Assembly (NCBI RefSeq): GCF_036429475.1
Contig: NZ_CP144125.1
Span: 372,001-436,000 of the forward strand
Reading direction: 5' to 3'
Length of the DNA: 64,000 nucleotides
Source: Halalkalicoccus sp. CGA53
Lineage (GTDB): Archaea > Halobacteriota > Halobacteria > Halobacteriales > Halalkalicoccaceae
Under the pieces are notes generated by a model. That model searched no databases, was not told the DNA's origin, and saw only the letters and a list, made by a program, of their open reading frames with translations. Positions 44,931 to 53,815 of the stretch are shown one piece after another (position 1 is the first letter of the stretch; every line of letters begins with the position of its first letter). The position numbers and the translations under genes were made by a program.

Positions 44931-46163
44931 TCACACTCGGACCGTCTCGTCGAGGTCGGGCGCGCGAGCGTCGAGGCCCTCCCCCCGGAGCTCTTCGGCG
45001 AACGCGACACACCGGTCGCTGTGGTTCACGAGCACTGTCGCCGCCTCGTAGCTCGCGAGAAACGCCCGCAGCCCCTCCCGATCGGCGTGTGCGGAGAAGT
45101 CGTACGCTTCGATCCGGGCGCTCACCGGCATTACCCTTCCGTTTATCTCCGCCCGACCGGTCTCCAACAGGTCGCGACCGGGCGTCCCCTCGACCTGGTA
45201 GCCCGTCAGCGCGATCTTGTTGATCGGGTTATCGCGGATCGCCGGCACGTAGACCATCGCCGGCCCGCCCGAGAGCATCCCGCTGGTCGTGATTATCACG
45301 GTCCCGCTCTCGGCGATCCGCCGTCGCTGACCGTCGCGTCCCGAAACGTACCGGGCGTTCGACTTCGCCCGGGCCATCGCCTCGGGGTCCCGGAGGAACT
45401 CGGGGTACCGCCGGACGATCCCCGTCACCCGTTTGCCCATCCCGTCGACGTAACACTCGAGGTCGTGGGCGTCACAGACGAGCATCGCCTCCTGGGTCCG
45501 GCCGATCGCGAACGCGGGTACGACCACGGTACCGCCCTCCCAGAGCGTCGTCCGGAGGCTCTCGACGAACGCCCGCTCCACCTCCGCGCGGGGCTCGTGG
45601 GTCACGTCCGAGTAGGTACTTTCGCAGATCACGACGTCGGCCTCGAGACGGTCGGTCGTCCCGGAGACGAGGCGCTGGTCCTCGGTGTGGAAGTCGCCGG
45701 TGTAGAGCAGTCGCGTCTCGCCGTCGTCGACCAGCACGTGCGCGCTCCCGGGGATGTGCCCGGCGTTGAACAGCGTGACCTCGTAGCCGGCCGCCTCGAA
45801 CGGTTTTCCGTACCGGTGCGTCTCCGAGACCTGCGTCAGCCGCCGGAGTTCGGTCTCCGCGAACGGACACCGATACGTTCCGCCGTGGAGTTTCAGTGTG
45901 TCGCGCGCGAGGACCATCGCCAGTTCGGCGGTCGGCGGCGTCCAGTGGACCGGCGGGCGGGTGTCGCCGGAGAGGAGCGCCGGAATCGCCCCGACGTGAT
46001 CGAGGTGGCCGTGGCTCACCACCACGGCCTGGGGATCGACCGACCCGACCGGCAGTCGTGGCGGGTTGTCGGTGCTCATCCCGAAGTCCAGCAAGAGAGA
46101 ACCGTCGATCAGGATCGCGCTCCGACCGATCTCGCGCGCGCCGCCGAGAAACCGGATCTCCAT
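44931..46163 (-). CDS. Beta-CASP metallo-beta-lactamase nuclease
   Basis: 410 residues from MEIRFLGGAREIGRS. The zinc motif HGHLDHVGA spans 51-59, and further ligands lie in NAGHIPGSAHV, YTGDFH and SAHADREGL. The beta-CASP insert (about 180-300) has ICESTYSD and VPAFAIGRTQE. RNA-specificity region ILVNHSDR (here VLVNHSDRC). Archaeal homologues are exoribonucleases or CPSF-like endonucleases. Cytosolic RNA processing is expected. Start chosen at the family N-terminus. Confidence 0.9.
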   Translation of the reverse strand: MEIRFLGGAREIGRSAILIDGSLLLDFGMSTDNPPRLPVGSVDPQAVVVSHGHLDHVGAIPALLSGDTRPPVHWTPPTAELAMVLARDTLKLHGGTYRCPFAETELRRLTQVSETHRYGKPFEAAGYEVTLFNAGHIPGSAHVLVDDGETRLLYTGDFHTEDQRLVSGTTDRLEADVVICESTYSDVTHEPRAEVERAFVESLRTTLWEGGTVVVPAFAIGRTQEAMLVCDAHDLECYVDGMGKRVTGIVRRYPEFLRDPEAMARAKSNARYVSGRDGQRRRIAESGTVIITTSGMLSGGPAMVYVPAIRDNPINKIALTGYQVEGTPGRDLLETGRAEINGRVMPVSARIEAYDFSAHADREGLRAFLASYEAATVLVNHSDRCVAFAEELRGEGLDARAPDLDETVRV

Positions 46164-46305
46164 CGGTCGGAGGGAAGATGGGAGGGGATTTTCCGGTGTC
46201 GGTTCCTCTCGACGGAGAAGGGTTTTATCGGGAACAGATCGTATCTCGAATATGATCGGATCGGCCTGACGTCTCCGCCTGCGTCTCCTCACCACGCTCC
46301 TCGCG

Positions 46306-47345
46306 GTGTTCGCGGTCAACCTCGTGATACTCGCGTCGGTGGCGTGGGCCGTCCACGCCCTGTTCACGGTCTCGGGAACGGACCTCTCGGCGCCCCTCCC
46401 GCTTGCCGTCGGGCTCGTGTTGCTCGGCTCGCTAGCGCTCGTCGCCGTCGAGGCGCGCTACGGTTATCGCCACACCCTCCGCGCCGTCGGCTCCGAACCG
46501 GTCGAGGGCGACGGGCCCCGGAACGTGGCGGGGCGAGTTAGACGACTGGTGGCCGCCGCCGACGTTCCCGTCCCGGAGGTGGCGATCGCCGAGAGATCGG
46601 AACCGACCTGTTTCTCCGTCGGCGACGGGACCGGGGCGACCGTCGTCCTCACGCGTGGCCTGCTCTCGGAGCTCGACGACGTCGGACTCGACGCGGTCCT
46701 CGCCCACGAGATCGCCCACCTCGCGAACCGCGATACCGCGATCGCGACGGTCGTGGCGACGCTCTCGTCGCTCTCGGGCTCGCTGTTCGCCCGCGAACGC
46801 CGTCTGGGCGACTGGCTCGTCTTCCTCGTGGCGATCGGGACCTACGGCGGACTCGCAGTGGTGCTCGTCGCCGGCCCGCTCTTGCTGGTGCTCCTCGCGT
46901 TCGCCGTCGTGAGCGTCTTCGCTCGCCTGGCCCTCGCCGCGAACGCGCTCTGGGCGGGTCTCCACGCCCAGAGCGCGTTCGCGGCCGACCGAGCCGCGGC
47001 ACGCCTCGTCGGGGATCCGACCGCGCTGGCCGCCGCCCTGGAGACGCTCGCGCCGAGGGTCCCCGACGAGGACCTCCGCGCCCACGCCAGCGCCACCCTC
47101 GGCATCGTCCTGGTCCCGATCGAAGAGCGCTCGGCAGAATCCGCCCAGAGGAGTCGACGATCGCCGAGTTCCTCCCCCGGTCCGAGGACTACGAGGGCAT
47201 CCGCGGGATCGCGACGCGCGACTTCGTGCTCTACCGGGCGCTCGGACGCCTCGGACGGGCGCTCGAGTGGCAACCTGCGACCCACCCGCCGGTCGATGAG
47301 CGGATCGATCGGCTGCTCGGGATGACGAACGAGCGGGTGGCCTGA
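46306..47345 (+). pseudogene. M48 family zinc metalloprotease (HtpX-like), frameshifted
   Basis: The first frame (GTG 46306) has two N-terminal TMs, the zinc motif LAHEIAHLANRD (about 140-151) and a further TM pair. Near 47143-47150 the frame is lost after VPIEERSAES. The +2 frame gives EESTIAEFLPRSEDYEGIRG and a plausible C-terminus (ALEWQPATHPPVDERIDRLL) to the stop at 47345. The 5' end is also odd: the natural start seems blocked by a TGA at 46267-46269. It may be a pseudogene or a sequencing error in GC-rich DNA. Confidence 0.75.
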
Positions 47346-47365
47346 TCGGCGGTTTCGAGTTTCGA

Positions 47366-49897
47366 TCAGTTCTCGGACTCAGCGGTTCCAACAGAGATCC
47401 CCCGTGACCCGAACCTGCGGCCCCAGAGCACGAGCAGGCTCGGCAGCACCAGCACGCTCGCGACCCAGGCGAAGGCGATGGTGAGCCCGGTGACGATCCC
47501 GAAGCGCTGGAGCGACGGGACGAGCGTGAGCGCGAGGATGCCGAAGCCGGCGACGGTCGTCGCCGCAGAGGCCAAGAGCGCCCCGCCGGTGCCGGTGACG
47601 GTCGCCGAGAGCGCGGGGATCGCCTCCGCGGTCGCTCGCTCCTGGAGGAAGCGCTCGCTCACGTGGATGGCGAAGTCGACGCCGATACCGATCGCGATCC
47701 CGGTGATGATCGCCGTTTCGCTGTTGTACGGGATCTCTAGCAGGTACATCGTCCCGAGGATCCACGAGAGCGCGGCGAGCACCGGAGCCATCGTCACGGA
47801 GCCGAGCGAGTAGCTCCCGTGACGAATCCGGAAGACCGCGGTGAGAAACGCCCAGACGAGCGCGAGCGTGATCGCGAACGTCGTCACGAGCGACTCGAGC
47901 ACCTCCTCCTGGACGAGTTCGAGCAGGATCGGCGGCCCCGTCGCGATCGCGGAGATGTCCTCGGGATCGTCCGCCACCGCCGCGACCGCGCGCATCTCGG
48001 AGAGGACCGTCGCGGTCGGCACGTCGCCTCTCACCGTGACCTCCATCCGAAGCGCCTCGTAGCTCCCGTCCCCGCGGGCGACGACCGCAGCCATCGCCTC
48101 CTCGTCGGCGTCGAACGCCGCGTCGAACAGCGCTTCGATCTCGGTATCCGGAACGCCATCGCCGGTCGTGTCAGCCGCGTCGAGCGCCGCCGCGACGCTC
48201 TCGTTCTCGGTCGCCAGCTCCTCGATGGCGTCGAGCGGCGTGCGGACGGCGAGTTCGTCACCGAACCGAAAGGTCGCCTCCGAGGCGTTCGCCCGATCGG
48301 CGGCCTCTTCCAGCGCGGCGAGGGTGGCCGGATCGGTCACCTCCCCCCTGACGAGCACGTCGACGTTCGATCCCTCGTTCGCGCTCCCGAACGTCGCGTC
48401 GAGGTAGCGGGCGTTCGCCTGGAGGGTGTACTGACCCGGCCTGAACGGCTCGGGGACCGACTCCATCCACGCCGGGCGTTCTTCGGGGAGGAAATCGTTC
48501 TCGTCGATGCTCGTCTCGACGTTCGCCGCGCCGTAGGCGCCACCGAGGCTGACGAGCAGGACGAGGACGACCACGACGACCGGCGCGCGTTTCGCCGCGA
48601 CGGTACCGATCCCGAGGACGCTCGCGAGCACCCGACCGGTCCCGAACGCGCGTTTCTCGCGCTCACCCCACCGACCCTCGAGGGCGTCTTCGAGTTCGAA
48701 CTTCACCGCCGGGAGCAGCGCGCCGAAGATCACGAACGCGGCGAGGATGCCGAGGCCGCTCAACAGCCCGAAGTCCCGGATCGACGCCAGCGCGCTCGTG
48801 AGGTTCGAGAAGAAGCCGATCGCCGTGGTCACCGTGGTCGCGCCGATGGCGACGACGACGCCCGCGAGCCCGAGCCGCATCGCTCGCCCGACGTCCGCCC
48901 CGGGAACGGACCGCTCTTCCCGATACCGCATCACGACGTGGAAGGCGTAGTCGATCGAGAGCCCGATCAGGAGAAAGGGCACGGCGATCAGAATCTGGGT
49001 GAACTCGATGCCGAGCCAGCCGACGAAGCCCGCCATCCACGCGAGGACGAGCGCGATCCCGACGAGTCCGAGGACGACGTCGAACGGGTCACGATACGCG
49101 ACCGCGAGCAGCGCGAGCACGAGGACGAGCGCGATCGGGCCGATCAGCGCGAAGCTCTCGCCGGTCGCCTGCCCCGCCTTCTCGTCGACGATCCCCGGCC
49201 CGAACGCGAAGGTCGTGAACTCCCCCTCCGAACCCTCGGCGATCTCACCGATCGCCACCTGTGCGTCGACCAGCGCTGGTGGGAGCTCTTCGGCGTCCGG
49301 ATCGCCACGGTCGTGGACCACGACGAACAGTTGTGCCTCGGCGCTCGGCCCCTCCGCGTCGACCGTCGCGGGGAGGAACTCCGCGAGATCGGAGTCGGGG
49401 TCGTCGAGCAGGTCGACGACGATCTCGTCGATCTCGTCGTCCGATCGGTTCTCGATCGCCTCCCGTTGCTCGTCGAGGGTCGGGTCCTCCGGCGGCGGCC
49501 CCTCGGCCTCCTCGGCGAGCGCGACGAAGCCGACGATATTCGCGAACCCGATCGTCGCCTCGTCGTCGAGCGTCGGCGCCACCGTCTCGTTCGCCTCGAT
49601 CGTCGTCTGGAGCGAGAGCGTCTCGAGCAGTGCCTCGCGCGAGAGCCCGCGGTCCTCGCCGGTCTCGTCTCGAAGGACGACCAGCGTCGTCACGGAGTCC
49701 CCACCGGTCTCGAAGTTATCGTCGACGTAGTCGGCGGCGTCGGCCTCCTCGGAGTCCGTCTCGAAGCCCGCGATCACGAAGCCGCCGTCGACCGCCGTTG
49801 CCCCGTAGCCGACGCCAGCGGTGAGAAGCAACACGACGACGATCACCGCGTGGCTGTGCCGACAGATCAGCTCCGCGTACCGGCTGACCGGGTCCAT
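47366..49897 (-). CDS. MMPL/RND superfamily exporter
   Basis: 843 residues with 12 TMs in two halves of one TM, a large extracytoplasmic loop, and five TMs. Typical motifs are SIDYAFHVVMRYREER and GVDFAIHVSERFLQER after TM4 and TM10. The loops are acidic. Predicted proton- or cation-driven export of lipid or hydrophobic compounds, or SSD-like sterol transport. ATG 49897 used. Convergent with the M48 gene. Confidence 0.87.
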   Translation of the reverse strand: MDPVSRYAELICRHSHAVIVVVLLLTAGVGYGATAVDGGFVIAGFETDSEEADAADYVDDNFETGGDSVTTLVVLRDETGEDRGLSREALLETLSLQTTIEANETVAPTLDDEATIGFANIVGFVALAEEAEGPPPEDPTLDEQREAIENRSDDEIDEIVVDLLDDPDSDLAEFLPATVDAEGPSAEAQLFVVVHDRGDPDAEELPPALVDAQVAIGEIAEGSEGEFTTFAFGPGIVDEKAGQATGESFALIGPIALVLVLALLAVAYRDPFDVVLGLVGIALVLAWMAGFVGWLGIEFTQILIAVPFLLIGLSIDYAFHVVMRYREERSVPGADVGRAMRLGLAGVVVAIGATTVTTAIGFFSNLTSALASIRDFGLLSGLGILAAFVIFGALLPAVKFELEDALEGRWGEREKRAFGTGRVLASVLGIGTVAAKRAPVVVVVLVLLVSLGGAYGAANVETSIDENDFLPEERPAWMESVPEPFRPGQYTLQANARYLDATFGSANEGSNVDVLVRGEVTDPATLAALEEAADRANASEATFRFGDELAVRTPLDAIEELATENESVAAALDAADTTGDGVPDTEIEALFDAAFDADEEAMAAVVARGDGSYEALRMEVTVRGDVPTATVLSEMRAVAAVADDPEDISAIATGPPILLELVQEEVLESLVTTFAITLALVWAFLTAVFRIRHGSYSLGSVTMAPVLAALSWILGTMYLLEIPYNSETAIITGIAIGIGVDFAIHVSERFLQERATAEAIPALSATVTGTGGALLASAATTVAGFGILALTLVPSLQRFGIVTGLTIAFAWVASVLVLPSLLVLWGRRFGSRGISVGTAESEN

Positions 49898-50073
49898 CAC
49901 CGACTCTCCCCGACTCTCGACACCACACCCTTCGTTGGGAGGTCCAGTATATGACCGTTCGCTTGTTGTCAGTCAGATCGTACTGACGGTTTTTCCGGGG
50001 TGGGCTGAGAACCACCTCCGGGTCGGGTTGACCGCCGGTAGTCATATGTCGAGACTCCGAGTATCGGCCGCGA

Positions 50074-50733
50074 GTGAACCCGATATGGAAAGCGGGGGCG
50101 CCATTCGCCACGGTCACCGCGGAGGACGGGCGGCGAAGCGTGCTGTTCACCCGACTGCTCGCGCTGAGTGACGGCGTCTTCGCCATCTCGCTCACGTTGC
50201 TCGTCCTGAACATCGAGGTTCCGGCCGATGCCGAAGTCGACGGTCTCGGCCCCGTACTCGCCGCGTTACAGCCCGACCTGATCGCGTTCGTCGTCACCGT
50301 CTTCGTCGTCGGGATCTACTGGCGCAACCACCACCAGCTCTTCGAGACGTTTCGGGGCCTCGACGGCACCCTCGTCGGACTGTCGATCGGCTACCTCGCG
50401 CTGATCGCGCTCGTTCCACTCCCGAACGACCTCATCAGCTCGTACCAGTTCGACCCGTGGGCGTACGTCGCGTTCGCGACCCTGCTCACCCTGCTCTCGG
50501 CGCTCGACACCGGGATGTTCGTCTACGCGTGGCGAGCGGGGCTCGTGCGGCGGTCGATCTCGACCGCGGCCGCCGGGGTCGAGGTAACGCGGGGGTTGGT
50601 GAGCACGCTCGTCTTCGCCGCGAGCGTGCCGCTCGCGTTCGTTCTCGTGAGCGCCACGCCGCTGCTCTGGATCGCGCTCCTCGTCCTCGATCGACTCGTG
50701 GTATCGGCCGGCGAGCGGACGGATCGGGGCTGA
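50074..50733 (+). CDS. TMEM175 family potassium channel-like protein
   Basis: 219 residues, six TMs. Helix 1 has LSDGVFAISLTLLVLNI, the FSDGVFAI signature that lines the TMEM175 pore. RNHHQLFETF is the family loop. Archaeal TMEM175 form tetrameric K+ leak channels. The GTG start is followed by MNPIWKAGAPF. Divergent from the MMPL gene. Confidence 0.87.
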   Translation: MNPIWKAGAPFATVTAEDGRRSVLFTRLLALSDGVFAISLTLLVLNIEVPADAEVDGLGPVLAALQPDLIAFVVTVFVVGIYWRNHHQLFETFRGLDGTLVGLSIGYLALIALVPLPNDLISSYQFDPWAYVAFATLLTLLSALDTGMFVYAWRAGLVRRSISTAAAGVEVTRGLVSTLVFAASVPLAFVLVSATPLLWIALLVLDRLVVSAGERTDRG

Positions 50734-50999
50734 CGGTCTCGATCCCCGTCAGTTCGCTCGGCCAGGTCACCTCCCCGAGCCCGGTGAGGGTATCGGCCTC
50801 CGTACACTCGACCTCCGCGAGGGCGTCGTCGGAGCGCGCGCCGACGTTTTCCACCGAGTACCCTGCGTCGCCCTCCGAATCGTCAGGATCCGCTGCGACG
50901 TCCGGGTCGACGGTTGCCTCGATCGGGTCGGGACCGGTCCATGAGATTCGACGTCCGCGTCGAGATCGGCGGTCGTTCGTCGGTGAGACCCGCTCGCGG
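50734..50999 (-). other. Coding-like remnant between TMEM175 and the large subtilase
   Basis: Minus strand reads TADLDADVESHGPVP in one frame and then DPIEATVDPDVAADPDDSEG and SVENVGARSDDALAEVECTE in another, with acidic haloarchaeal composition but no start or stop. It may be a decayed small gene. Confidence 0.25.
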
Positions 51000-53768
51000 C
51001 TACGTCTCCCGACCGGCCGCGATCACGAACCGCTCGGTTCCCGAGATCGAGGTCCACTCGCGGTCGGTGAGCGTTCCTTCACCCGTCTCGGCCGAGACCG
51101 CGATCGGTCCGAACTCGTACGGGCCCGTCTCCTCCTCCTCGTCGGGCGCCTGTGCGAAGTGTGTCAGGCCCTCGTAAGCGCTCTGCGGGTCGTCGAGTCC
51201 GAAGTAGACGTGTGTGCCCCCGCCGAGCGCCGGCGTCGTCGCCTCGACGTCGCCGTGTTCCTCGTCGACCTCCCAGTCCGGCGGCACCGTGTCCCGCACG
51301 ACGACCTCCTGTCCGTCGGGGTAGCGCACCTCGACGTCGAGTTCGGTGCGCGTCGTCTGGCCGCCGGTGTACACGGAACCGTCGTCCTCGCGTGTACCCT
51401 CGACGACCAGCCCCTCCGGGTCGAACGTCGTCGAGAGATCGACGCGTGCTCTGGCGTCGAAGCCGTTGACGAGGCCGGGTACCGAAACGAGCTTCGCGAC
51501 GACGAGGAAGACGCGTTCGCCGCCCTCTCCCTCGAGGTCGTCGACGCTCACGGACCAGGAGATAGCGGCGTCGCCCTCGATCCCGGCGTCCCGGGCGACG
51601 ACGTTCGGGTCACCCGTCAGCTCGTCCGGGTTCTGGACGTCGTAGGCGAACAGGTCGACGTGCGGATCGGCCAGCGCGGCGTCCGAGTTACCACCCGAGA
51701 GGTGGCCGAACTCGACTGCGGCCTCGAGTTCGCCCGGTTCGTCCACGCGGACGTAGCCGGCGAGCGCGCGCTCGTCGCGCGGGACGTCTAGCCCGATCTC
51801 GCCGGAGACCGTCTCTCCCGTGATGTCGCGCGTAACGGCGTCGAGCGCCGTACCGACGTTCGCCCGGCCGTAGCCCTCGTACGGGTCGCGCCGGCCGTGG
51901 GTGTAGACCGGCGCTTTCGCCGCGTGGTACGGCGCGGCGACGAGCGCCGACTCGCTCGCGGTCGCGAGGATCACCGACTTCAGCCGGAGGACGTCCTCGT
52001 AGCCCGTCTCGGCGGGTTCGGGAATCGAGATCGCACTGGGCGCGTCGTTCTCGAGCGCGTCGGCGACGAGCCCCACCATCCCGGCGACCGAGGGCGCGGC
52101 CATCGAGGTGCCCGCCTTCCCGGTGTACTCCCGCAGCTCGCCGAACTCGTCGTCCGCACGGCGTCGGCCGCGCGCACCGCGGTGGCGGTTGTGCTCTGTG
52201 CCGATCTCGAGCGTCTCGTCGCCGCTCAGGTCGAGGGCGTCGGTGACGACGTCCGCGAGTTCGACCTCGTAGTCGAGTTCGCCCGTCACCGCGGGGTCGA
52301 TGTCGAGGGAGGGTTCGACGTCCTCTGCGTCGAGTTCGTCGAGATCGACCACGGGTTCGAGTTCTGCCTCAGCGGCCGCCGATTCGGGCTCCTCGGTCGT
52401 CACCCCCTCCCCGGGCTCGCCCGTATCTGCGGCGATGTCGAGGCGGGTGAGTTCGCCGCCCGGCGCGGTGACGTCGGGCTTCATGTACGGCTCGCCGCTC
52501 TCGTCGATCCCGGCGAGGCCACCCGAGGAGAACGAGGAGATGCCGTCGCGCTCGTCGGTCGCCACCACCGAGATCGCCTCGTTCGCGACCGCGGGCGCGC
52601 CGTTTCCGCTCGCGGGCGTCGCGTCGTTGCCGGCCGCGGCGACCGAGAGCATCCCCGCCTCCGCGATCCGCCGGATCGCGGAGGGGATATCGTCGAGGGT
52701 CTCCGCCGCGGCACCCAGAGGTAAGCCGCCGACGTAGCCCCAGGACATGTTCACCGCGCGGACGTTGAACGTCTCGGCGAACGCTTGGGCATGGTCGCCG
52801 AGCGACTCGGTCGCGGTCCCGAGGTCGGTGAGGCTCACGAGGCTGAAGCCGGGGGCGACACCCGCGTGAACCGAGAGGTCGCCGTCGCCGGTCGCGCCGC
52901 CGGCGGTTTCGTCGGGTGCGAGCCACGCGCCGACCGCGACGGTCTCGACCTCGCCGGTCGAGAGGATCTGTCCCTCGATCGCCTGGATTCGAACCGTATA
53001 GGTCGCCTCACCCTCGTCGTGGACGGTTCCCGTCTCGGCCATCGTGTTCTCGAAGGTGGTCTCGGAGAGCCCGTTTCCGCCGGCCGACCGCGCGAGTTCC
53101 TCGCCGTCGGGACCCTCGATCACGACGTCGATGGCGGTGCCGTAGGCGCTCGCGAAGACGCCCGTACCGGCTTCGGCCTCCACCTCGTACGTGAGCGTGT
53201 CGCCGAGGACGAGCGTCGTTCGCGGAGCGTCCTCCGCGTACCGATCGAGATCGATCGCGCTCGCGCGACCTGACCCCGTCATGATCGACGCGCAGTGAGT
53301 ACCGTGGCCGTTCTCGTCGCGCGGGCGGTCGTAGCCGCCGAAGCGGGTGTGGTCGTTGTGCCAGGCGACGAGTTCGGGCAGGCCCGTCCGTCGGACACCC
53401 GCGAACGGGTCCTCGGAGCCCTGCACGTCGATCTCGAAACCGTCGTCGGTGCTCACCGTCAGTCCGTTCCAGGGACCCAGGTCGCCGTGACGGCTGTCGG
53501 TTCCGGAGTCGGTGAGCGCGAGCGAGCGCATCGGGTTTCCTCTGTACCCGCGCTCCCAGGCCTGCAACGCCTCCTGGACCCGGACGTTCGTGAAGATCGA
53601 CGGGTCGCCGTCCGGGTCGGGGTCGTTCCCGAGCAGCGCAGCCGCCGGGTTCGACGCGCCGGTCCCCAGCAGACCGGCTCCCGCGAGCAGGCCAGTCGAC
53701 TGTACGAATCGTCGTCGTGAGAGAGCAGCACGGTCGTCCGAAGACCGTACGTTGCCACGCCGTGGCAT
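51000..53768 (-). CDS. Large Tat-exported subtilisin-like protease (S8) with insertions
   Basis: 922 residues. Tat signal SRRRFVQSTGLLAGAG (17-32). The triad is D87 (ALTDSGTDSRHGDLG), H155 (NGHGTHCASI) and S555 (GTSMAAPSVAGM), with oxyanion N381 (AAAGND). A beta-sandwich-like block is inserted at about 165-290 and an acidic low-complexity block at about 443-545, just before the Ser motif. The C-terminal 300 residues are a PPC/beta domain region (SVSVDDLEGEGGERVFLVVA). No clear I9 propeptide is seen. Extracellular; substrates unknown. Confidence 0.88.
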   Translation of the reverse strand: MPRRGNVRSSDDRAALSRRRFVQSTGLLAGAGLLGTGASNPAAALLGNDPDPDGDPSIFTNVRVQEALQAWERGYRGNPMRSLALTDSGTDSRHGDLGPWNGLTVSTDDGFEIDVQGSEDPFAGVRRTGLPELVAWHNDHTRFGGYDRPRDENGHGTHCASIMTGSGRASAIDLDRYAEDAPRTTLVLGDTLTYEVEAEAGTGVFASAYGTAIDVVIEGPDGEELARSAGGNGLSETTFENTMAETGTVHDEGEATYTVRIQAIEGQILSTGEVETVAVGAWLAPDETAGGATGDGDLSVHAGVAPGFSLVSLTDLGTATESLGDHAQAFAETFNVRAVNMSWGYVGGLPLGAAAETLDDIPSAIRRIAEAGMLSVAAAGNDATPASGNGAPAVANEAISVVATDERDGISSFSSGGLAGIDESGEPYMKPDVTAPGGELTRLDIAADTGEPGEGVTTEEPESAAAEAELEPVVDLDELDAEDVEPSLDIDPAVTGELDYEVELADVVTDALDLSGDETLEIGTEHNRHRGARGRRRADDEFGELREYTGKAGTSMAAPSVAGMVGLVADALENDAPSAISIPEPAETGYEDVLRLKSVILATASESALVAAPYHAAKAPVYTHGRRDPYEGYGRANVGTALDAVTRDITGETVSGEIGLDVPRDERALAGYVRVDEPGELEAAVEFGHLSGGNSDAALADPHVDLFAYDVQNPDELTGDPNVVARDAGIEGDAAISWSVSVDDLEGEGGERVFLVVAKLVSVPGLVNGFDARARVDLSTTFDPEGLVVEGTREDDGSVYTGGQTTRTELDVEVRYPDGQEVVVRDTVPPDWEVDEEHGDVEATTPALGGGTHVYFGLDDPQSAYEGLTHFAQAPDEEEETGPYEFGPIAVSAETGEGTLTDREWTSISGTERFVIAAGRET

Positions 53769-53815
53769 TGAACGAACGGAGGGACGGTGTAACGAAAAGG
53801 GGTGAACCTAATCGG

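Noticed and set aside
47819-49954. 711-residue plus-strand frame
   Set aside because: Antisense shadow of the MMPL exporter; Asp/Arg repeats only.
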